A stretch of DNA of 64,000 nt from positions 86,855,298 through 86,919,297 of the forward strand of contig NC_090751.1 of NCBI RefSeq assembly GCF_036898095.1, given 5' to 3'. Both the position numbers and the translations under genes were made by a program. This document shows positions 56,739 through 64,000 of the stretch, in pieces (the first letter of the stretch is position 1; every line of letters begins with the position of its first letter). The notes under the pieces were generated by a model. It ran no database searches, had not been told where the DNA came from, and was given only the letters and a program-made list of their open reading frames with translations. This stretch comes from Palaemon carinicauda (Eukaryota; Arthropoda; Malacostraca; Decapoda; Palaemonidae).

Positions 56739-57179
56739 AGATGTTCTAGAAATAAACCAATTAATTAAGTCCACAACATTACCATAGCAAATCTTGCTAA
56801 TTATCAGCATGCTGGTTACTATTACCAAGCGACAGAAATTCAGATCAAGAACAATTTATTGAAACAAGATATTTCAGGTAAGAGGAACGTCAATCTATCT
56901 AATGTGTGAATATAAACTACGCGAAGTAGAAAGTCGCTTGTTTCATAAACCATATTATATAAACATCAGACATTAATGCTCTTGTTATACTTATTAATTA
57001 GGTCAGATCATTAAACATCACAGCCTGCATGTCATCCATAGCCATATACTATGGTACTGAACCACGTTGAAGTAACTTACAGAACTTAGAGAAAATTCCT
57101 TTAATAGGATCGTCGTTCATCAACATATTAAAGAAAACTACTTCATGATTCAATTTTAGGTCCATAGAAGCTTATACCT
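56738..57179. other. Unassigned sequence
   Basis: Nothing recognised. Confidence 0.4.
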
Positions 57180-57505
57180 CACTAAAGGGTTTAAAGGTTG
57201 CTCATGAATTGCAGAGGCAAGGGACAGTGACATTGCCCTAGCAATCAGGACAATGCCCTAGAGACTGACTATATATTATATGATCAGCGCCCAAGCCTCC
57301 TCTCCACCCAAGCTAGAACCAGGGAGGGCCAGGCAGTGGCTGCTGATGACCTAGCAGATAGACCTATAGGCTCCCCCAAACCACCCAACCTTAGCTCACA
57401 AGGAAGGTAAGGTTGCAGACACTAATAGCACTAACGAGACTGAGCGGGACTCGAACCCCCGTCTGGCAAACACCAGACAGAGACGTTACCAATCAGGCCA
57501 CAACA
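57180..57505 (-). mobile_element. tRNA-derived SINE, family S1
   Basis: Minus orientation: 3' end GGTTTAAAGGTTGCTCATGA on the left, body GGGAGGGCCAGGCAGTGGCT, and at the right the polymerase III B-box (complement GGGGGTTCGAGTCCC, about 57447-57461) and A-box (complement TGGCCTGATTGGTAAC). Both boxes are intact. Confidence 0.87.
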
Positions 57506-57539
57506 ACAATGTTATCAAACCCAAAAATTATGTTGAATT

Positions 57540-57830
57540 TCATTAAAGGTACAAAGGTTGCTCCTGAATGCAGTGGCAAGGGATAGGTCAATGTCCTAAA
57601 GACTGACCCTAAAGACATATGATCCGTGCAAAATACAGGGCTCCATTAATCTAGGATCAGGGAGGGCCAGGCAATGGCTGTTGATGACTCAGCAGATAGA
57701 ACTATTGGCTCACCCTCCAAAAAAATATCCGTCCCTAGATCACAAGAATGGTGAGGCTGCAGACAATATAAAATTATAGAGCTTGGATAGGTCTCGAACT
57801 CCCGTCCAAGTGGATTATTGAATTAAGGAT
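57540..57830 (-). mobile_element. tRNA-derived SINE, family S1, second adjacent copy
   Basis: Same orientation, about 35 bp from the previous copy and more diverged. Blocks GGTTGCTCCTGAATGCAGTG, GGGAGGGCCAGGCAATGGCT and ATGGTGAGGCTGCAGACAAT. The head retains a B-box-like CTCGAACTCCCGTCC, but the A-box end is lost. Confidence 0.82.
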
Positions 57831-57954
57831 TCACTTATAACTACTTTGAAGTTAAAGTTAAAGGAAAAGTTTTCTTTCTCGTATTACAAAGTATGCGTTT
57901 CAATGTAAAAATAAGTAACCATATATTAACTAGATGGCGTCGCACTGGATTTTA

Positions 57955-58020
57955 TTTTCAGAGTGGACATATAATGAGAATGACAGACAAGAGATGGACA
58001 TTGAGAATAACAGAATGGAT
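57955..58020 (+). pseudogene. RTE C-terminus (copy B5, left part)
   Basis: Reads MRMTDKRWTLRITEW, the RTE C-terminal signature, up to the SINE insertion point at 58020. Confidence 0.75.
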
Positions 58021-58235
58021 TGATTGATTGATTGATTGAAAGTTTTCTGGCATCCTGACATCTAAGGTCATTGACGCCGATAGCATTTATTATATATGAA
58101 AAATAAAAGAGAATTCAATTAAAACCATAACAGTTAAGAAGTCATTATAATAGTTAAATAGTTTTCAGAAGACCTGCTTCTGAAATAAATCTAAAAATTC
58201 CGCTCGCATAGTAAGACACATCATGTCCAAGAATC
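58021..58235 (-). mobile_element. SINE family S2 in an RTE copy
   Basis: About 215 bp. (TGAT)n on the left, then GGCATCCTGACATCTAAGGT, CATTGACGCCGATAGC and an AT-rich body. Flanked by a perfect 13-bp target duplication TAACAGAATGGAT (58008-58020 and 58236-58248). No polymerase III boxes were recognised, so it may instead be a truncated LINE end. Confidence 0.85.
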
Positions 58236-58248
58236 TAACAGAATGGAT

Positions 58249-58430
58249 CTCTAAGGATTGTTAAAGAAGCAGGGGAAGGAAGAGAAGACGATGAATTGAC
58301 GAACAAGGAAAGTTTGCGGGCGTGAACTGGCACAGGCAGACCATAAACGGACGCAAGTGAAAGGACATGTCCCAGGCACTTGTTCCTGCAGTGTACTTGT
58401 AACGGCTGATGATGATGATGACCTTGTCAA
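58249..58430 (+). pseudogene. RTE 3' end (copy B5, right part)
   Basis: Continues with a degraded form of the RTE tail (GAACTGGCACAGGCAGACCA, GGACATGTCCCAGGCACTTG, CCTGCAGTG) and ends in GGCTGATGATGATGATG. Confidence 0.75.
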
Positions 58431-58842
58431 ATGTTTCGAGTCCGGAGGGCCATATCAGGCCTATTATTCTACACTACACATGTCCGGGCAAAGTAGAGAG
58501 AAAAAAAGGCATTGTTTATTTCAAAAGAACTCGAGGAATTGAAAACTTGGCTACAAAATAAAGGGAGTCACAAAATATCAAGTTAGTACATACTGGTCCT
58601 CAAATACGATGATAGTGACGATTTGATTTAAAAATAAGTCCACCTGTATCGAAAACCCAGATACCCCATGAGTCTATAATTGGAATATGATGTATAATTA
58701 AAGACTTTAGGGACAGACTTTGTAATGAAATTGGTATGCCCTTAACATAGGCCTATTCTCATTGAAGCATATTTATACACATACAAATGTGTTATATCTA
58801 GTGCAGTATTATAATGATATGCTTTCTGAGTAAAGGTAGCCT
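58431..58842. other. Unassigned sequence
   Basis: Nothing recognised. Confidence 0.4.
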
Positions 58843-59190
58843 CTTCGTCATAGGCCTAGTCCTGGTCTCTAAACCTCTGATACCAGCTAAATCTTCGTCA
58901 TAGGCCTAGTCCTGGTCTCTAAACCTGATACCACCTAAATCTTCGTCACAGGCCTAGTCCTGGTCTCTAAACCTCTGATACCACCTAAATCTTCGTCATA
59001 GGCCTAGTCCTGGTCTCTAAACCTCTGATACCACCTAAATCTTCGTCACAGGCCTAGTCCTGGTCTCTAAACCTCTGATACCACCTAAATCTTCGTCATA
59101 GGCCTAGTCCTGGTCTCTAAACCTCTGATACCAGCTAAATCTTCGTCATAGGCCTAGTCCTGGTCTCTAAACATCTGATACCAGCTAAAT
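58843..59190. repeat. 50-bp tandem repeat, seven units
   Basis: Units 58843-58892, 58893-58940 (48 bp, 2-bp deletion), 58941-58990, 58991-59040, 59041-59090, 59091-59140 and 59141-59190. Each reads CTTCGTCATAGGCCTAGTCC, TGGTCTCTAAACCTCTGATA, CCACCTAAAT with CAC/CAT and CCAGC/CCACC variants. Confidence 0.97.
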
Positions 59191-59495
59191 CGTCGCTTTA
59201 CCAATTCAAATCATCTTTGTCATAGGCCTATAAAATATACGATATCCAGACACATACCAACGCTAACTAATCATGGTATCCGTATATACTGCGGTAACTG
59301 TCTGACATATAACTAAGTTATTCGGACATGTTACATTTGAGCATTCATTATTAACATGGCTGATGAATTTCGCCTGAAAAATAAAGCCAGTTAACAACTC
59401 GGTAATTTCGCATACACTTTCTTCTCCCTTCTATTACCTGAGATAACGGAGCTCCGCTGGGCCAGCATGCTTACTGTAACTTGTAGACGTTATTC

Positions 59496-59529
<34 letters not shown>

Positions 59530-59616
59530 ACTTCACAATGTAAAATAATTGTAACGTGATGTTACTATCTACGTGGATTCCGAGCCACTGAGACAAACTT
59601 TTTTGTTGCAGTGACG
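59191..59616. other. Unassigned sequence with a poly(A) tract
   Basis: Poly(A) at about 59498-59528. Otherwise nothing recognised. Confidence 0.4.
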
Positions 59617-59624
59617 AGTGGAGT

Positions 59625-59839
59625 CAGAGTTGCCAGATTGGCCTTTTTCAGGCCAAACAAAACCCTCAAATTTGGCTTTTTAAAAAATAATTGGTTGACC
59701 TTTAGTAATATGAAAAAAGGCGGGCTTTAAATACTATATATTTGGCCTTTTTCTACTAATGGGTTGGCCTTTTAAAGCTTCAAAGGCTTCTGTTGATTAG
59801 AAGTTGGCCTTTTTCCATTTAGAAAACCTGGCAACCCTG
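59625..59839. mobile_element. hAT-type MITE (M1), 215 bp
   Basis: Ends CAGAGTTGCCAG and CTGGCAACCCTG form a 12-bp terminal inverted repeat with one mismatch. A perfect 8-bp duplication AGTGGAGT flanks it (59617-59624 and 59840-59847), as expected of hAT transposase. The interior is built of repeated TTGGCCTTTTT motifs and has no coding capacity. Confidence 0.93.
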
Positions 59840-59898
59840 AGTGGAGTGTCTCGACAAAGCGCTGAAAAACGTCGCATTCTGATTGGTCGAGACGGGTG

Positions 59899-60186
59899 CA
59901 GTGTTGCCAGATGGGTTAGTATAAAAATCCCCAAAACTCATAAAATATCCCCAAAACAACCTAAAAATCCCCATTTCCACAAATATATTCTCCTCTGTCT
60001 TGATCACGCAGGCTTTACTAATAATAGAAATTACTCAATATACTTCATATAAGCGCAAGCAAACTAATTGCAACAATATAAAGGTTTACTCGTCTTTGTT
60101 TCTTCATAGAAATTTGAACAGAATATCCCCATCAGACACCCAATATCCCAAAATCTAGGGATAAATCCCCATACCTGGCAACACTG
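59899..60186. mobile_element. hAT-type MITE (M2), 288 bp
   Basis: Ends CAGTGTTGCCAG and CTGGCAACACTG are a perfect 12-bp inverted repeat. A perfect 8-bp duplication GACGGGTG flanks it (59891-59898 and 60187-60194). The interior has recurring AAATCCCC/GGGGAT motifs. It shares its terminal sequence, but not its interior, with M1 only 59 bp away. Confidence 0.95.
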
Positions 60187-60372
60187 GACGGGTGCATAAC
60201 AAAGCGCTGATTGGCTACCGACTATTTCCCGGCTTTGGTTGGTAGAGAGTTTCATCTCGCTCCAAAGTAACAAACTGTTTTGTAAAGAGACACGTGGTTT
60301 ATTAAATAACTTCTTAAATAAGCTATATGCAGTAGTACTTCTTAATGTTGGGCGTGATATAGCATCATAATA

Positions 60373-60561
60373 ATGGCTGTACGAGTAATGCCTCATTCTT
60401 TTTATCGCAGAATCATTTTAAAAGACTTCTCTAATTCAACTGGGCGTAAAAATGCTGTGTTGTTTCTTTCAAAATTTCGGAAACTTGTCTATTCTAAAGC
60501 AATGTTTTCACTTTCAGCCTTATGTTATGTTTATCAAAAAAAAAAGTCATCTCATTTATAA
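60373..60561 (+). other. Candidate short ORF or first exon
   Basis: 62 codons from an ATG; the first 40 residues are Arg/Lys/Ser-rich, lack acidic residues except one, and look like a mitochondrial presequence (MAVRVMPHSFYRRIILKDF). Inverted or direct CCAAT-type ATTGG boxes lie 150-500 bp upstream (CTGATTGGTCGAG, GCTGATTGGCTACC). No homologue is recognised; weak evidence. Confidence 0.25.
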
Positions 60562-61338
60562 GAACGCAACAAATACTACACTACTGAATACATTAAACAT
60601 TAAATCTCGCACTAACCCAAGCGTTGAAATCTACAACTTTGGCTATTTCAAACACATACAGAAGGTCTAATCCTTTATAAAATGTACCATTCACCTTTGG
60701 TAATCAAATGACTAATGTATGTACACCATATACGGGTAGTGTTGCCAGTGCACCTCTGCAGTAGACTGTAGGCTTAACGTTAGTTAAAGGTCTTTGCAGT
60801 GTTTTTTGCTTAATATAGGCCTACTCCTATTTTACTTCAGATACCGCTTTCTTTCTACCTTTGCTGCCCAACCTCTATCAACTTTTAACTTCAGTGTAAA
60901 TGCACTTGAAAGTAGATTGGCTTCACAGGCCCCAGATCCGGTATTTTTAGCCCACATTTATAAATACAAATTTATTTCTTTCATTTCTGATCCTTGATAC
61001 TTTTACGTCATGTCTATCACAAAAAAAAAAATTTAAACGCTTTTAAATTTACAGAAGTTTGAAGATGTTGAATGGAAATAAAATACTTAAAATAGCTATA
61101 TCAGAATGGATATCAGACTGACAATTTAATCTTCTATCCTACCTGTTATTGCAGACGACAGAAAATCTGAATAATTATTGATGAGGTATTATTTTTTTAC
61201 CGATAGATTAGACGAAAATATGAAACGCAATATTCCCTAGGTAATATTTATAGATGAAAAACACAAATTATTACAGATATTTTTCTCATTCGCTTCGTGT
61301 TGTAATTTTTTGCCGTTGTCTTCCTTTTTGTCTGTGTA

Positions 61339-61345
<7 letters not shown>
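60562..61345. other. Unassigned sequence
   Basis: No gene recognised. GTGTTGCCAGTGC at about 60740 resembles a lone hAT MITE end. Confidence 0.35.

Positions 61346-61425
<80 letters not shown>
61346..61425. repeat. (CT)n microsatellite
   Basis: About 40 CT units. Confidence 0.97.
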
Positions 61426-61427
<2 letters not shown>

Positions 61428-61879
61428 GCAACCCCGGTGCTTTCATCCCTCGAATCCAAGGGAGGATATCTTAGAAAATTCAATTTAACTTTCAAAGAAT
61501 CCCTGAAATGATTTCAAAAGATTCGAGCAATGCCTTTTTGTAATCCTCACAGGAGGGTGGGTGAGTGCTAAAGGACGTGGGACGAGGCACACTGGGTACT
61601 GGGGTCCTGGGTAGGATGTGAGTTGCGGGGGGGGGGGGGGGGGCAGTTAACGAAAGGTCTTCGAATGCGAAAGGGAGTCCTTAATGAAGTGTCTTTAGGG
61701 CTGTTAGTTGGTCTGATACGAGTTTTCCAATTTGGGGGAAAATTCGCCTTCTTTGAAAGTGGAGAATCGCCTGATGTTTCTTCAGATTTATGTTAGAGTA
61801 GAAGTATTGTAAGATGTCAGGCGTGATACCATGTTATGAGTATTATGATTATTTCTTGCCTTCTTGATTGTACCTCCAC
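61426..61879. other. Unassigned sequence with a poly(G) run
   Basis: Poly(G) at about 61627-61643. Nothing else recognised. Confidence 0.4.
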
Positions 61880-62129
61880 ATGGTACCTTGTAATAATATC
61901 ACACTGTATACATCTTGATTAAACCTTCCAATAGTACCATATACTTCTAGTCAGTGTTTTACAATAGTACCATGTACCTTTTGATAGTACCTTCCAATAG
62001 TACCATATACGTCTTGACGATGTTTTCCAATAGTACCATGTACCTTTTGATAGTACCTTCCAATAGTACCATATACTTCTTAATAATGTTTTCCAATAGT
62101 ATCATGTACCTTTTGATAGTTCTCGACAG
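61880..62129. repeat. 33/66-bp minisatellite, left part
   Basis: Alternating 33-bp monomers: TAGTACCATGTACCTTTTGA, TAGTACCTTCCAA and TAGTACCATATACTTCTTGA, TAGTGTTTTCCAA. Interrupted at about 62130 by LINE-A copy A6. Confidence 0.9.
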
Positions 62130-62902
62130 TAAATTTACTATTGAGAAACACATAAGGTCTGTGTCTTCTTCAATTTCACAAAAAATAGGCTTATTGAGAA
62201 AGTGTCCTTTAAGATTTTCGGTGATCAATCTATTCTGAAGAAGTGTTTTAATTCTTTCATTCTACCTTGTTTTGAGTATTGTTCTCCTGTCTGGTCTTCA
62301 GCTGCTGATTCTCATCTTAATTTGTTGGACAAAAACTTACGGTCTATTAAATTTCTTATTCCTGATCTAGATATTAATCTCTGGCACCGTCGTTCAATTA
62401 GTTCATTATGCATGTTGCATAAGATTTTTCATAACTCTGACCATCCTTTACATTCAGATCTCCCTGGACAATTCTATCCTGTTCGTAATACTAGGCAGGC
62501 AGTTAATTCTAATAGTCAGGCCTTCTCCATCACGAGGCTCAATACTACGCAGTACTCTAAAAGTTTTATTCCAGCTGTGACCAAGTTGTGGAATGATCTT
62601 CCTAATCGGGTGGTTGAATCAGTAGAACTTCAAAAGTTCAATGTTGGAGCAAATGCTTTTTTGTTGACCAGGCGGACATAGTCTTTTTATAGCTTATTTA
62701 TGACATATTTGTTTTTGATGTTGTTGATAGTTTATTATATGACATGTCTGTTTTGACGTTGTTTCTTATTTTAGAATGATTTATTGTTAATTCATTCTCT
62801 TCATTTATTTATTTCCTTATTTCCTTTCCTCACTGGGCTATTTTCCCTGTTGGAGCCCCTGGGCTTATAGCATCCTGCTTTTCCAACTAGGGTTGTAGCT
62901 TG

Positions 62903-62933
<31 letters not shown>

Positions 62934-62935
62934 GT
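62130..62935 (+). mobile_element. LINE-A copy A6 inserted in the minisatellite
   Basis: The last roughly 180 codons of ORF2 (from the SKFTIEKHIRSVSSSI block through MLHKIFHNSDHPLHSDLPGQ and LWNDLPNR, stop at about 62681), one frameshift near 62200, the 3'UTR and a (TAA)n tail at 62908-62932. Better preserved than A3 and A5. Confidence 0.9.
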
Positions 62936-63833
62936 ACCATATACTTCTTGATGGTGTTTTCCAATAGTAACATGTACCCTTTAATGATACGTTCCAATAG
63001 TACCATACACTTCTTAATAGTATATTCCAATAGTACCATGTACCTTTTGATAGTACCTTCCAATAGTACCATATACGTCTTGACGATATTTTCCAATAGT
63101 ACCATGTACCTTTTGATAGTACCTTCCAATAGTACCATATGCTTCTTAATGGTGTTTTCCAATAGTACCATGTACCCTTTAATGATACCTTCCAATAGTA
63201 CCATATACGTCTTGATGGTGTTTTACAATAGTACCATGTACCCTTTAATGATACGTTCAAATAGTACCATATACTTCTTGATAGTATCTTCCAATATCAC
63301 CATGTACCTTTTAATAGTACCTTCCTATCGTACCATATACTTTTTAATGGTGTTTACCAATAGCACCATGCACCTTTTCATAGTACCTTCCAATAGTACC
63401 ACATACTTCTTGATGGTGTTTTCCAATAGTACCATGTACCTTTTAACGATATGTTCCAATAGTACCATGTACCTTTTGATAGTACCTTCCTAATAGTACC
63501 ATATACTTCTTAACAGTGTTTTCCAGTTGTATCATGTACCTTTTGATAGCACCTTCCTATAGTACCATATATTTCTAGAGAGAGTTTTGCAATAGTACCA
63601 TGTACCTTTTGATAGTACCTTCCAATAGTATCATATACTTCTTGACACTGTTTTCCAATTGTACCATGTACCTTTTGATAGTACCTTCCAATAGTAGCCT
63701 ACTATGCACTTCTTGATAGTATCTTCCAATAGTACCATGTACCTTTTAATAGTACCTTCCAATAGTACCATATACTTCTTGACAGTGTTTTCCATTAGTA
63801 CCATGTACCTTTTGATAGTAACTTCCTATAGTA

Positions 63834-63834
<1 letters not shown>
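62936..63834. repeat. 33/66-bp minisatellite, right part
   Basis: About 27 monomers in A/B alternation. Because 33 is a multiple of 3, frames stay open on both strands (NSTMYLLIVPS-type and MVLLEGTIKRY-type repeats); these are not supported as genes. Confidence 0.93.
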
Positions 63835-63875
<41 letters not shown>

Positions 63876-64000
63876 TTGCTAAGCTACAACCCTAGTTGGA
63901 AAAGCAGGATGCTATAAGCCCAGGGGCTCCAACAGGGAAAATAGCTCAGTGATGAAAGTAAACAAGGAAAAATAAAATATTTTCAGAACAGTGACAACAT
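63835..64000 (-). mobile_element. LINE-A copy A7, 3' tail, runs off the window
   Basis: (ATT)n at 63835-63874 followed by GCTAAGCTACAACCCTAGTT, GGAAAAGCAGGATGCTATAA and AGCTCAGTGATGAAAG in minus orientation, abutting the minisatellite. Confidence 0.9.

Noticed and set aside
58843..59190. CRISPR-like array (regular 50-bp period)
   Set aside because: Units are contiguous without unique spacers, and the genome is eukaryotic.
62865..63493. 197- and 131-residue repeat proteins over the minisatellite
   Set aside because: The openness follows from a repeat length divisible by three; both strands are equally open and the sequence is non-coding satellite.

Overview
This is a eukaryotic repeat landscape, most likely intergenic DNA of a decapod crustacean (shrimp-like). 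The evidence is very long (AT)n and (CT/GA)n microsatellites, tRNA-derived SINEs, RTE-type and 2A-bearing non-LTR retrotransposons, a DIRS element and Ty3/gypsy elements with a CxxH-type Gag finger. The species assignment is inference. There is no prokaryotic gene organisation, no tRNA/rRNA gene and no complete host gene. Only weak candidate host exons were seen (54196-54259 minus, 60373-60561 plus).

Layout. 1-8.3 kb: a decayed Tigger/pogo-like transposase, RTE fragments, microsatellites and a tRNA-derived SINE. 8.3-11.4 kb (minus): a near-complete coding region of a CR1/Jockey-group non-LTR element, here called LINE-A, whose ORF2 starts with a hydrophobic stretch and a 2A-like motif GDIERNPGP. 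Six further 5'-truncated LINE-A copies share its 3'UTR and (TAA)n tail. 13.6-16.5 kb: a SINE, then an RTE copy split by a LINE-A insertion. 18-24 kb: a gypsy gag fragment with a candidate LTR (minus), then a full-length Ty3/gypsy element (19349-24009, target duplication GAAG) with a solo LTR inside its RT (target duplication GCAT). 24.5-29.7 kb: a second APE-type non-LTR element (LINE-C), an RTE copy and a LINE-A tail. 30.4-34.1 kb: a decayed gypsy copy carrying a 58-bp SINE insertion, and a minus-strand solo LTR (target duplication CCAC).

35.2-53.2 kb is one nested structure. A DIRS-type tyrosine-recombinase retrotransposon has 342-bp inverted terminal repeats and an internal complementary region. 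Its gag is interrupted by a ~9-kb LTR retroelement with gag, pol and an intact envelope-like ORF. That inner element is flanked by a perfect 92-96 bp direct repeat of DIRS sequence instead of the usual 4-6 bp.

53.2-64 kb: mostly unassigned DNA with a LINE-A relic, two adjacent SINEs, an RTE tail split by a SINE (13-bp target duplication), a 7 x 50-bp tandem array, two hAT-type MITEs with perfect 8-bp target duplications, and a 33/66-bp minisatellite invaded by LINE-A.

The coding sequences seen belong to mobile elements: enzymes for copying (RT, RNase H), cutting (APE endonuclease, integrase, tyrosine recombinase) and packaging (Gag, Env-like). Most are broken. The intact ones are gag and env of the inner element at 39.4-48.4 kb.
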